This document shows, piece after piece, positions 6,950-14,606 of a DNA stretch of 15,784 nt; within the stretch, counting starts at the first letter, position 1; every line of letters starts with the position of its first letter. The translations under genes and the position numbers were made by a program. The stretch is taken from NCBI GenBank assembly GCA_900555815.1, contig USMR01000003.1, forward strand, positions 1 through 15,784, written 5' to 3'. This stretch comes from an uncultured Collinsella sp. Its GTDB lineage: Bacteria > Actinomycetota > Coriobacteriia > Coriobacteriales > Coriobacteriaceae. Below the pieces are notes generated by a model. It was given only the letters and a program-made list of their open reading frames with translations, was not told the DNA's origin and made no database searches.

Positions 6950-6965
6950 ACGGGAAAGCTCCCGT
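6950..6965 (-). promoter_or_regulatory. Hairpin in the nhaA leader
   Basis: Perfect 6-bp arms acggga/tcccgt with a 4-base loop lie directly before the nhaA ribosome site. On the minus strand a run of six T is just upstream of the hairpin. It is too small to call a riboswitch and may only affect translation or mRNA stability. The rest of 6966-7141 shows no gene and no clear signal apart from a weak TAGGCT -10-like box near 7030. Confidence 0.35.
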
Positions 6966-7141
6966 CTTAAAAAAGCACGGCCCGCCCAAGTGGCGGCGCC
7001 GCGCTCTAACGTATTACGCTTGCATCTAGCCTACCCTGCACGACAAGCGCGCAAGCGTGGCCGAAAAGCGGAACCACAGGTTGAACATTATTTGCTCAAC
7101 GGCACGGGCACGCCTATCCAAGAGACGACGCGGCGCCGTGC

Positions 7142-7182
7142 ACAAAAAACGACCGGAGCACGGGGCTTCCGCGATCCGGTCG
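7142..7182 (-). terminator. Intrinsic terminator of ppaC
   Basis: On the minus strand an 8-bp stem (cgaccgga/tccggtcg, 7150-7157 with 7175-7182) is followed directly by TTTTTTGT. It begins about 20 bases after the ppaC stop. The 17-base loop can form further GC pairs. Confidence 0.88.
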
Positions 7183-7202
7183 TGGCGTTTGGTCGACTAA
7201 AC

Positions 7203-8126
7203 CTAGCAGGCGGCCATGATGGGGGCAGCGACCTGCTTCTTACGGGAGAGGACGCCCGGCATCCAGACGCCGTCGTGCTCGTCGGCAATGCCCAGGCCCT
7301 TCTGAGCAGCCTCGGTCTCGCCCTCGAGCAGGACCTGCGAGCCCTCCTCCATGATGTCGGTGATGCACAGGACAATGCCGTCAGCACCCTTCTCGGCGAC
7401 GTAGGCGCGCATGGCCTCGCGAATCTCGTCGATCATGCCGAGTGCGCGGGTCTTGTCGACAGTCTCGTACTGGCCGATGAGCAGCTTCTTGCCAGCAGGC
7501 TCGAACATCTTGATGTCGTTGCCGACCATCTCGGCTGCGGTGAAGGAGCCGGACGGACGGGTGAGGAAAACCTCCATGCCAAACTTGACCGGGTCGACGC
7601 CCACCTGCTCGCCGAGCTTGGCGGCGACGGCGCGGTCGACATCGGTGGTGGTGGGGCTCTTGAGCATGAGCGTGTCGGTCATCATGGCCGAGAGCAGCAG
7701 CTTGGCCTGAACGTCGGAAAGCTCAACGCCGAGCACGCCGGCGAGTTTGGTGACGATGGTGCAGCTGGAGCCCCAGGGCAGGCAGATGTAGTGCAGCGGG
7801 CCGGCGGTCTCGAAGTCGCCGATGCGGTGATGATCGACAACGCCAAAGACCGTGGCGTCCTTAAGGCCGGCGACGGACTGGGCAGACTCGTTGTGGTCGG
7901 TGAGGACGACGAGCTGACCAGCCTCGACGGACTCGATCACGCGGGGCTCGGCGATGCCGGCGTCGGCGAGCAGCTTGGCGGACTCGGCCGGAAGCTGACC
8001 AAGGGCGCAGGCCTCGTAGGTGTTGCCGGCATACTCAACCTGGTTGAGCAGCTGGGACAGGACGACGGCGCTCATGATGGCGTCGTTATCGGGGTTCTGG
8101 TGACCAAAGACAAGAACGTTTGCCAT
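7203..8126 (-). CDS. ppaC: Manganese-dependent inorganic pyrophosphatase (family II, DHH)
   Basis: Hydrolyses pyrophosphate to two phosphates in the cytoplasm, pulling biosynthetic reactions forward. It has 307 residues, the standard length without regulatory CBS/DRTGG inserts. The metal ligands of the DHH domain are all visible: H9, D13 and D15 in FGHQNPDND, D77 in TDHNE, D98-H99-H100 (DHH), and D151 in MMTDT. The C-terminal DHHA2 signature SRKKQ is at 294-298. Family members usually read GHKNPDTDS; here the non-ligand positions differ (QNPDNDA). ATG at 8126 has GGAGG about 6 bases upstream, and a possible TACCAT -10 box lies near 8164-8169. It is apparently monocistronic, with its own terminator. 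Confidence 0.96.
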   Translation of the reverse strand: MANVLVFGHQNPDNDAIMSAVVLSQLLNQVEYAGNTYEACALGQLPAESAKLLADAGIAEPRVIESVEAGQLVVLTDHNESAQSVAGLKDATVFGVVDHHRIGDFETAGPLHYICLPWGSSCTIVTKLAGVLGVELSDVQAKLLLSAMMTDTLMLKSPTTTDVDRAVAAKLGEQVGVDPVKFGMEVFLTRPSGSFTAAEMVGNDIKMFEPAGKKLLIGQYETVDKTRALGMIDEIREAMRAYVAEKGADGIVLCITDIMEEGSQVLLEGETEAAQKGLGIADEHDGVWMPGVLSRKKQVAAPIMAAC

Positions 8127-8250
8127 GGATATCCTCCACTTGATATGTGTACTTGGACGTAGCTATGGTAGCACGCCGTTGCCGAGCCTTCGCAGACGGA
8201 AGGGCCACGGCATATTTTGGGGCGCAGGCACGGGGGCCAAGGCTGTCCCT

Positions 8251-8293
8251 TTTGCACCATGTTGGTGCAATGTAACCTGTCCCCCTTGCACCA
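8251..8293. repeat. REP-like palindromic repeat after the ROK kinase gene
   Basis: The palindrome ttgcacca (8252-8259)/tggtgcaa (8263-8270) is followed by gtaacctgtcccc and another ttgcacca (8286-8293). The 34 bases 8251-8284 match 14708-14741 at 29 positions. It begins within bases of the ROK stop codon on the minus strand, so it lies in the 3' untranslated region. No other gene lies in 8127-8294. Confidence 0.72.
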
Positions 8294-8294
8294 G

Positions 8295-9248
8295 CTATTT
8301 ACCGGCAGCGCGCAGGGCTACGTAGGCAGCACCGATGATGCCGGCGTCGTTTCCGAGCGAAGCGACCTTAATGGGCGTCTCGCGCGAGGCGGAAAGCGCG
8401 TACTGCTTAAAGTGCTCGCGAACCTTGTCGAGGTAGACATCGGCCGAGGCGGAGGCGCCGCCGCCGATGAGGAACATCTCGGGATCAACCACGTTGGCAA
8501 TAAGCGCCAGTGCGCGGCCGAGATAGTCGGCCATGGTATCGGCCGCGGCCAGCGCGAGCTTGTCGCCCTCGCGACAAGCCTGGAACACGTCCTTGGAATC
8601 GGAGGGGCCGGTCAGCTCGATGGGCTCGACGCCCGCCTTCTTGCACTCGGCAAGGTAGTTGCTCACCACGCCGGTGGCGCTGGAATACTGCTCCAGGTGG
8701 CCATGGCCGCCGCAGCCGCAGGTGCGCTCCTCGGCCGGGTTCAGGCACATGTGGCCAATCTCGCCGCCAGCACCCACAACGCCCGATACCACGTCGCCGT
8801 TAACGATAACGCCGCCGCCCACGCCGGTACCAATGGTGACCATCACCACGTTCTGTACGCCCTTGGCAGAGCCGAGCCAGGCCTCGCCCATAGCAGCAGC
8901 GTTGGCGTCGTTCTCGTACTTAACGACCGCGTCGGGGCAGTGCTCCTGGATGGCGATCTTGAGCTCGGGCAGGTTGATGGCGATGTTCGCCTTGACCTTG
9001 GCATCGCCCGATGCCGGGATGGGGCACGGAACGGCCAGGCCAATGCCCGACACAAAGGCACGCGGAATCTGGGCCTTGGCGACCACCTGGTCGATAGCCT
9101 CGGTCACCGCGGCAAAGCCCGCAGCGTCAACGATGGGAGGCGTGGGCACGCTGGCCTTGGCAAGCAGGTTTCCGTCCTCATCGAACAGACCCTCCTTGAC
9201 CGAGGTGCCGCCGACGTCGATGCCGATGTAATACTGCTTAGGTTCCAT
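8295..9248 (-). CDS. ROK-family sugar kinase (glucokinase-like)
   Basis: ATP-dependent kinase that phosphorylates a hexose, most likely glucose or a related sugar, at carbon 6. It has 317 residues. Motifs are the phosphate-binding DVGGTS (11-16), YENDANAAA (111-119) with catalytic D114, TIGTGVGGG (138-146), H166 in GEIGH, and the zinc-site segment CGCGGHGHLEQ (177-187). In that segment the usual third Cys is His184, a variant known in ROK proteins. IGGGAS (261-266) closes the nucleotide site. ATG 9248 is chosen over the longer open frame to 9314 because the ROK fold starts there and AGAAAGG lies about 9 bases upstream. It is divergent from gntR-manA, which suggests a shared sugar route. Glucokinase is the likeliest reading; fructokinase or an amino-sugar kinase cannot be excluded. 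Confidence 0.9.
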   Translation of the reverse strand: MEPKQYYIGIDVGGTSVKEGLFDEDGNLLAKASVPTPPIVDAAGFAAVTEAIDQVVAKAQIPRAFVSGIGLAVPCPIPASGDAKVKANIAINLPELKIAIQEHCPDAVVKYENDANAAAMGEAWLGSAKGVQNVVMVTIGTGVGGGVIVNGDVVSGVVGAGGEIGHMCLNPAEERTCGCGGHGHLEQYSSATGVVSNYLAECKKAGVEPIELTGPSDSKDVFQACREGDKLALAAADTMADYLGRALALIANVVDPEMFLIGGGASASADVYLDKVREHFKQYALSASRETPIKVASLGNDAGIIGAAYVALRAAGK

Positions 9249-9302
9249 GGGAGCCCGCCTTTCTCGTTTAAACATTGCCTGTATGGTACCGCTCCCAAGG
9301 CA

Positions 9303-9343
9303 AAAACCTACCAAAAAGGGACAGGTTTGTTTTGGCAGGTTTT
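9303..9343. repeat. Imperfect inverted repeat with GGGACAGG loop
   Basis: Arms aaaacctaccaaaa (9303-9316) and ttttggcaggtttt (9330-9343) pair at 13 of 14 positions, the odd pair being G-T-like. The 13-base loop contains gggacagg, also found in the 8251 element. It lies just upstream of a TACCAT box (9283-9288, minus) that could be the -10 of the ROK gene. Confidence 0.65.
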
Positions 9344-9396
9344 ATCTGGGAAAACGCGAATGACCGCTTAACGCGACATTACTCAGATGTTTATCT

Positions 9397-9414
9397 AATT
9401 AGCGCGCTCTAATT
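9397..9414. promoter_or_regulatory. Candidate operator in the ROK-gntR divergent region
   Basis: A palindrome aattag-cgcgct-ctaatt lies in the AT-rich part of the 282-bp divergent region. A second, smaller repeat, agat-gttt-atct, is at about 9385-9396. Either could bind the adjacent GntR protein; this is inferred from position and symmetry only. Confidence 0.3.
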
Positions 9415-9462
9415 TATATGCAAGGCGACTTTTAATTATATCTTTCTCGAACTTTTTCAATA

Positions 9463-9468
9463 TATAAT
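9463..9468 (+). promoter_or_regulatory. Candidate -10 box of gntR-manA
   Basis: A perfect TATAAT lies 62 bases before the ATG, in the most AT-rich stretch of the window. The -35 is poor. Two further TATACT boxes (9489-9494, 9501-9506) could be alternative starts. Confidence 0.5.
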
Positions 9469-9530
9469 AGGGATGCTTAGGTGTTAACTATACTTTCTTT
9501 TATACTCAATCAAGTTGGAAAGGAGGTTCC

Positions 9531-10250
9531 ATGATTCCCAAATACGAGGCGATAGCTGCAGATATTCGTCGCACTATCGAAGATGGCGCTCTTAAACCGG
9601 GCGACAAGCTTCCCACCGTCGTTGAGTTCTGCGCGCTCTATAGCGTTTCCAAAATCACCGTCAAACGAGCTATTGAACAAATCACCGAGGAAGGCCTTAT
9701 TACCAGCCGGCGTGGATCGGGTACCTACGTTAAGGACACGGCGGGGCTTCCCGGCCAGGCGTTTTTCCAGGGCAAAAACGACCGTGCCCAGGGTTTTTCG
9801 TATGAGCACCGCGGGGAAAAGGTGACCTCGGTGGTCTACGATTTCTCGATTGTTAATCCACCAGCGGACATCGCAGCCCAGCTGGGAATTGCCGAGGATG
9901 ACTTTGCCTATCACATCGTGCGCGTGCGTCAGGCCGACGAGAAGCCCATCGTTATCGAGTACACCTACCTGCCCCTCGAGCTGATTCCAGGCCTTAAAAA
10001 GAAGGACCTGTACGGATCGCTCTACCGCTTCATCCGCGAGCAATGTGGCCTGAAGATTTCGAGCTTCCACCGTACCATTCGCGCCGTCGCGGCAACCGAG
10101 GAAGAAGCCGAGCGTCTGGACACCAAACCTGGCTCTCCCCTGCTCGAGCTCACCCAGATTGGCTTTTTGGACAGCGGTGCCGCCTTTGAATATTCGACCT
10201 CGCGCAACGTTGGCGACCGCTTTGAGTTGCACAATGTAACGTTGGCGTAG
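9531..10250 (+). CDS. GntR-family transcriptional regulator, HutC subfamily
   Basis: DNA-binding regulator of 239 residues. Residues 1-70 form the winged helix-turn-helix of GntR proteins (YEAIAADIRR, LPTVVEFCALYSVSKITVKRAI, ending GLITSRRGSGTYV). Residues ~90-235 form a UTRA effector domain, seen from AEDDFAYHIVRVRQAD, the IEYTYLP motif and the late FEYSTSRNVGDRFEL pattern. HutC-type members usually respond to a small metabolite, often a sugar phosphate. A strong GGAAAGGAGG lies 4-5 bases before ATG. With manA 74 bases downstream and a ROK kinase divergent, the ligand is plausibly a hexose or hexosamine phosphate. That is inference. It may repress its own operon through the AT-rich intergenic region. 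Confidence 0.93.
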   Translation: MIPKYEAIAADIRRTIEDGALKPGDKLPTVVEFCALYSVSKITVKRAIEQITEEGLITSRRGSGTYVKDTAGLPGQAFFQGKNDRAQGFSYEHRGEKVTSVVYDFSIVNPPADIAAQLGIAEDDFAYHIVRVRQADEKPIVIEYTYLPLELIPGLKKKDLYGSLYRFIREQCGLKISSFHRTIRAVAATEEEAERLDTKPGSPLLELTQIGFLDSGAAFEYSTSRNVGDRFELHNVTLA

Positions 10251-10264
10251 GTTTTTGTAGTCAT

Positions 10265-10302
10265 GCGGGCGCTCGTTTTGCGCTGCTTTGTGCGGCGCCC
10301 GC
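10265..10302 (+). other. Hairpin between gntR and manA
   Basis: Perfect 8-bp GC-rich arms gcgggcgc (10265-10272)/gcgcccgc (10295-10302) enclose a 22-base loop and end about 10 bases before the manA ribosome site. There is no T-run, so it is unlikely to be a full terminator. It may protect or separate the two messages. Confidence 0.45.
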
Positions 10303-10324
10303 GCAACACAATGGAGGTATGAAT

Positions 10325-11257
10325 ATGTCCGATTTGATTAAACTGACGCCGATCTTCCGCAAGAAGATCTGGGGTGGCCGCCAGCTCGAAACCGTATTTG
10401 GTTACGACATTCCCGAAGGTCCCATCGGTGAGTTCTGGGCTATCGCGGCCCATCCCAACGGCGACTGCCAGATTGCTGAGGGACCATATGCCGGCCACAC
10501 GCTGTCGTGGCTGTGGGCCGAGCACCGTGAGCTTTTTGGCAATTGCGAGGGCAAGGAGTTCCCGCTGCTCATTAAGATTCTGGACGCCAAGGACGACCTT
10601 TCGATCCAGATTCATCCCAACGACGAGTACGCCGCCGAGCACGAGAACGGCAGCCTGGGTAAAACCGAGTGCTGGTACGTGCTGGATTGCGAGCCCGGCG
10701 CCACGATCATCGTCGGCCAGCGTGCTAAAGACCGCACCGAGGCCGCACAGATGATCAAGGACGGCCGCTGGGACGACATGCTCAACGTACTACCGATCCA
10801 CAAGGGCGACTTTTTCCAGATTGATTCCGGTACCGTTCACGCCATCAAGACCGGTACGCTCATTTTGGAAACGCAGCAGTCGTGCGACGTGACGTATCGC
10901 CTGTACGATTACGACCGCCCCGGCACCGACGGCAAACTGCGTCCCCTGCACATTGAGCAGAGCCTCGACTGCATAAACTTTGATGCTCAGGCTCCGACCG
11001 ACGGCACGGTGACCGCGCCCGAGGTGGATGGCGTGACCGAGCTCGTGTCTTGCCCCTGCTACACCGTCGATCGCGTGCGCGTTAACGGCAGCAAGACCCT
11101 CGACCAGCGCTGGCCCTTCATGTGCCTGTCGGTCATCGACGGCGAAGGCACCGTCTGCGGCGACCCCGTCCACAAGGGAAGCCACCTGCTGGCCCCGAGC
11201 ACCGTCAGCTCCATCGACCTCGAAGGCAAGATGGAACTGATCGTCTCGCACCTCTAG
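10325..11257 (+). CDS. manA: Mannose-6-phosphate isomerase, class I (short Bacillus-type)
   Basis: Zinc enzyme that interconverts mannose-6-phosphate and fructose-6-phosphate, feeding mannose into glycolysis or supplying mannose for sugar nucleotides. It has 310 residues, the short form of the family. Metal ligands are visible: Q95 and H97 in IQIHPND, E115 in KTECWYVLD, and H172 in GTVHAI. The N-terminus KLTPIFRKKIWGG is typical of the Bacillus ManA/GutB group. The start is set at ATG 10325, because GGAGG (10313-10317) then has a 7-base spacer; the ATG at 10319 would be only 1 base away. It is co-oriented with gntR. The last ~90 residues are the less conserved C-terminal cupin domain. Confidence 0.94.
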   Translation: MSDLIKLTPIFRKKIWGGRQLETVFGYDIPEGPIGEFWAIAAHPNGDCQIAEGPYAGHTLSWLWAEHRELFGNCEGKEFPLLIKILDAKDDLSIQIHPNDEYAAEHENGSLGKTECWYVLDCEPGATIIVGQRAKDRTEAAQMIKDGRWDDMLNVLPIHKGDFFQIDSGTVHAIKTGTLILETQQSCDVTYRLYDYDRPGTDGKLRPLHIEQSLDCINFDAQAPTDGTVTAPEVDGVTELVSCPCYTVDRVRVNGSKTLDQRWPFMCLSVIDGEGTVCGDPVHKGSHLLAPSTVSSIDLEGKMELIVSHL

Positions 11258-11283
11258 GTCGCACCAACAACCCAAACGCAACA

Positions 11284-11317
11284 AGGGGCTCACCCGTCCA
11301 TGTACGGGAGAGCCCCT
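11284..11317 (+). terminator. Hairpin terminator of manA
   Basis: An 8-bp stem aggggctc/gagcccct and, after an A-A mismatch, a 5-bp stem cccgt/acggg close a 6-base loop, 26 bases after the manA stop. The tail (ctactcgtatctatc) is only moderately T-rich, so termination strength is uncertain. Confidence 0.6.
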
Positions 11318-11580
11318 ACTCGTATCTATCTATCAGCCCACCCGGCTCTCCAGATCAAAAAGCGAACGGGCAAAGCGACGTTCGCAAGCTGCAGGCCAAA
11401 ACGCCACAAGGAAGAGGGCGCGCCGGGGGCTTTGGTCGATCGCGAGTTCCGCACGAGCCGGAGAGCACTTAATGTGCTCTCCGTGCGAGCAGGACTGTCC
11501 GAGCAGGCGATGTTGCCCCATACGCCCGCCTAGCTGGATGTACGGGTTTTCCAGGTGCGGCAGATCGGCCTGAAAGAGGA
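11318..11580. other. Intergenic stretch between manA and uvrD with one perfect hairpin
   Basis: No gene is supported here. A perfect hairpin with 9-bp arms (ggagagcac, 11460-11468, and gtgctctcc, 11474-11482) and a 5-base loop is present without a T-run. On the minus strand an open frame continues in phase after the uvrD stop down to 11333. It has coding-like third-base GC in part but no start signal, and is discussed under findings. Confidence 0.5.
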
Positions 11581-11605
11581 GGGCATAGACCTTGAGGTCA
11601 TGCCC
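11581..11605 (-). terminator. Hairpin terminator candidate of uvrD
   Basis: gggcat/atgccc and gacct/aggtc form an 11-bp stem with one bulged A and a 2-base loop, 40 bases after the uvrD stop. The minus-strand tail is TCCTCTTTC, a weak T-run. It shares its bulged design with the hairpin at 14817-14857. Confidence 0.55.
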
Positions 11606-11644
11606 GACGATTGAAGGCCGAGGTGCCGTGCCTGGGAAAGCCGC

Positions 11645-14545
11645 CTAGGTCAGTTTCACTATAGGTGCGAAGCCCTTCATAAGCTTTTTGGTCTGGCCGG
11701 TCTTTTCGAATTGGACCTCGATCATGTCTCCGGCGACCGAGATCACGGTGCCCGTGCCAAAGGTCTTATGACTCACGGTATCGCCCGCGGCAAAGTCCTG
11801 CGATGCGCTGGCGCGATCGACCTTGCGCTCCACCGTCGGGGATACCTTGGATGACGACTTTTTGGCTCGCGGCGCGCCCGAGCCAAAGGTCGAGGCAACA
11901 CGGCCGGCGTCGGGCGAAACCCCACGATGGCGCTCGGTACCATAAGTGCTGCCGCCAAAGAAGTCATCGAAGCTCGAGCCGCTGCGCGATCCAGAGCCGC
12001 CGGTCGAGCGCGTATGCGAGCCAAACACCTTGCCGCCATACATGTCCGAGCCCATACCCGAGCCAAACGTGCCGTGACGGTCGCCGCGCTTCTCCCAGCC
12101 CGTGCCCTCAAAACCGGCAGAACCGATACCGCTAAACTCGATGTCCTCAAACGGAATCTCGTTGAGGAAGCGCGAGCGCGGATTGGCAGAGGTCGAGCCG
12201 TAGGTGCGACGCGTGGCCGCATAGGTCAGGAACAGGCGCTTGCGAGCACGCGTGATGGCGACGTAGGCCAAGCGGCGCTCCTCCTCGAGCTTGCCCGGAT
12301 CATCACTACCGCCAAAGTCGTACACGTGCGGGAAGATGCCTTCCTCCATGCCGGCCACGAACACCGCCGGGAACTCCAGGCCCTTGGCGGAGTGGATGGT
12401 CATCATGGTAATGGCATGCGTCTCGCCGGCCAGGGAATCCAAGTCGGAGCGCAGGGCCAGCCACTCCATGAGTGCCGGCAGCGCCTTACAGGTGAGCGGA
12501 CCGTAGGTGCGCTCGATCTCGTCGGCATGCACGGCGCCCGCCGGCAGCTCAGTCGGCGCGGCATACGCGTTGCCCGCGATGGCGGCAGCCAGGGCATCCT
12601 GCGGAGACAGCGCCGGAGCGGCCAAGCCATCGAGCGGATTGGAGCCCGCGGAATCGCGCGCGCCAACGAGCGCCTCAAACGAAGACGCGGGCGCAGACGG
12701 GCCGGGCTCGGGCGCAGGCGCGCTCACCACAACGGGCTCGGGCTCAACGTCGGCGGGCACATCGGCAACACCAGCAGCGCGCAGCTCTTCCAAGCTCTCG
12801 AGCGTGCCTTCGATATCCTCGTGCGTCTCCTCAAATTCGGCGGCAACGCCCAGGAATTCCTGGATGTTCTCGGCGCGGCTCTCGGACTCCATGGTGCCCT
12901 CGGCGCGGAAAGCCTGCAGCAGGCCCGTCTTATCGACAATCATCTCGACAACGTCCTTGAGCTCGCCATCCATGCGACGGCCCTCGCGCACCAGCGACAC
13001 AAAGCTCGACAGGCCGTTACGCACCTTGGCGCTAAACATGCCTGTCTCGGCTGTTGCGATCTCGCAGGCCTGGAAGAACGAGCAGCGATTGTCGCGCGCC
13101 AGCTGCTCGATCTTTTGCATCGAGGTGGAGCCGATGCCGCGGCGCGGCGTGTTGATGACGCGCTTGACGCTCATCTCATCTGCCGGGTTCACGATCATCT
13201 TAAGATAGGCCATGACGTCGCGGATCTCGGCACGGTCGAAGAATCGCGTGCCACCCACGATCTTGTAGGGCACGCCCGCGCGCAGGAACATATCTTCGAG
13301 GATACGCGACTGGGCGTTGGTGCGGTAGAACACGGCGATATCGTCGTAGCTCGTGCCTTTGGCATGCAGTTTCTCGATCTCGCCGGCAATCCAGCGGCCC
13401 TCGTCGCGCTCATCGCTTGCCTGGAAGGCCTGAATCTTCTCGCCGTCGCCCTCGGCCGTAAACAGGCGCTTGTCCTTGCGCTGCGAGTTGTGACGCACCA
13501 CGGCGTTGGCGGCGCTCAGGATATGGCCCGTGGAGCGGTAGTTCTGCTCCAGCTTAACGGTCTTGCAGTTTTTAAAGTCCTTCTCAAAGTCCAGGATGTT
13601 GGTGATGTCGGCGCCGCGCCAGCTGTAAATGGACTGGTCATCGTCGCCCACGACCATGAGGTTTTGGTACTTGGCGGCCAGCAGGTTGGCGATCTCATAC
13701 TGGACGTGGTTGGTGTCCTGATACTCATCGACGCTAATGTAGCGGAAACGCTCTTGGTACTTGTCGAGCACCTCGGGGCGGGTGCGCAGCAGCTCGAGCG
13801 TGCGCACGAGCAGGTCATCAAAGTCCATCGCGTTGGCGGCGCGCAGGCGGCGTTCCAGCTCCAGGTAGACCTGCGCGACCTTTTTGTCGTTGGGGCTGTC
13901 GGCGGATTTGAGCATGTCCTCGGGGCCGATCATGGCGTTTTTGGCCGAACTGATCTTGCTGCGGATCATATTGATGGGGAATTGCTTTTGCTCGATACCG
14001 AGCGCCTGCATAATATCGCGCACCATGCGCTTGGAATCGTCGTCATCGTAGATGGTGAACTGACCGGTGTAGCCCAGCAGGTCAGCGTCCTCGCGCAGCA
14101 TGCGCACGCACATAGCATGGAAGGTGCACACCCACATGCCGCGGGTACCGCTGGGGATGAGTGCCGCCAGACGCTCGCGCATCTCGGCCGCGGCCTTGTT
14201 GGTAAACGTGATGGCAAGGATCTGCCAGGGCTTAACGCCCAGGTCGCCGAGCATATGTGCGATGCGGAAGGTCAAGACGCGGGTCTTGCCCGAGCCGGCG
14301 CCGGCAAGGACCAGCAACGGACCCTCGGTGGTCAGGACCGCCTCGCGCTGGGCGGGATTAAGGCTGTCGATGTCGACGAGCGGCTTGGCGGGTTTGGGTG
14401 CCGGCGCGGGAGCGTCGTAGATGTCGAGCGGGACGAGCTCGGGCTCCGGCGCAGCGGGGGCGGTGTATGCATCGAGCGGCACGGGTTCCGGCGTGGGCGG
14501 CACGGGTACCGCGGCGTTCTTTTCCCAGGGCAAGGGCTGGGTCAT
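11645..14545 (-). CDS. UvrD/PcrA-type superfamily 1 DNA helicase
   Basis: ATP-driven 3'-5' helicase for nucleotide excision and mismatch repair and for clearing stalled or recombination intermediates. It has 966 residues against roughly 720-740 in PcrA/UvrD. The core is complete: Walker A AGAGSGKT (81-88), TFTNKAAAEM (113-122), DEYQDTN (273-279), GDDDQSIYSWRG (300-311), LEQNYRS (332-338), TIHSAKGLEF (716-725) and YVAITRARKR (761-770). There are three additions. A Pro-rich N-terminal ~55 residues repeats a VPLDxY unit. An Ala/Pro/Glu insert lies at about 592-690, and a Gly/Ser-rich linker at about 800-910 leads to a C-terminal Tudor-like domain (GDTVSHKTFGTGTVISV), which in PcrA contacts RNA polymerase. 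ATG 14545 is used: GAGGAG lies 7 bases upstream, and a TATACT box sits inside the longer frame to 14629. Confidence 0.95.
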   Translation of the reverse strand: MTQPLPWEKNAAVPVPPTPEPVPLDAYTAPAAPEPELVPLDIYDAPAPAPKPAKPLVDIDSLNPAQREAVLTTEGPLLVLAGAGSGKTRVLTFRIAHMLGDLGVKPWQILAITFTNKAAAEMRERLAALIPSGTRGMWVCTFHAMCVRMLREDADLLGYTGQFTIYDDDDSKRMVRDIMQALGIEQKQFPINMIRSKISSAKNAMIGPEDMLKSADSPNDKKVAQVYLELERRLRAANAMDFDDLLVRTLELLRTRPEVLDKYQERFRYISVDEYQDTNHVQYEIANLLAAKYQNLMVVGDDDQSIYSWRGADITNILDFEKDFKNCKTVKLEQNYRSTGHILSAANAVVRHNSQRKDKRLFTAEGDGEKIQAFQASDERDEGRWIAGEIEKLHAKGTSYDDIAVFYRTNAQSRILEDMFLRAGVPYKIVGGTRFFDRAEIRDVMAYLKMIVNPADEMSVKRVINTPRRGIGSTSMQKIEQLARDNRCSFFQACEIATAETGMFSAKVRNGLSSFVSLVREGRRMDGELKDVVEMIVDKTGLLQAFRAEGTMESESRAENIQEFLGVAAEFEETHEDIEGTLESLEELRAAGVADVPADVEPEPVVVSAPAPEPGPSAPASSFEALVGARDSAGSNPLDGLAAPALSPQDALAAAIAGNAYAAPTELPAGAVHADEIERTYGPLTCKALPALMEWLALRSDLDSLAGETHAITMMTIHSAKGLEFPAVFVAGMEEGIFPHVYDFGGSDDPGKLEEERRLAYVAITRARKRLFLTYAATRRTYGSTSANPRSRFLNEIPFEDIEFSGIGSAGFEGTGWEKRGDRHGTFGSGMGSDMYGGKVFGSHTRSTGGSGSRSGSSFDDFFGGSTYGTERHRGVSPDAGRVASTFGSGAPRAKKSSSKVSPTVERKVDRASASQDFAAGDTVSHKTFGTGTVISVAGDMIEVQFEKTGQTKKLMKGFAPIVKLT

Positions 14546-14606
14546 GGGCGACTCCTCATCTGACGGACGGCGCGCCTGCGGGCAGCGCCATAGTTTGAGC
14601 CGTACC

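Noticed and set aside
6950..6965. nhaA leader considered as a pH or sodium riboswitch
   Set aside because: Only a 6-bp hairpin is visible; none of the paired elements of known alkaline- or sodium-sensing RNAs could be made out.
6765..8162. 465-codon plus-strand open frame across nhaA and ppaC
   Set aside because: Antisense to two certain genes and to the ppaC terminator; no start signal.
9249..9314. Longer ROK kinase start at 9314
   Set aside because: The extra 22 residues precede the conserved start of the fold and overlap the repeat and likely promoter; ATG 9248 has a ribosome site.
11927..14563. 878-codon plus-strand open frame opposite the helicase gene
   Set aside because: The minus strand encodes a complete set of SF1 helicase motifs. 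The plus frame has no recognisable domain and no ribosome site, so it is a GC-bias shadow.
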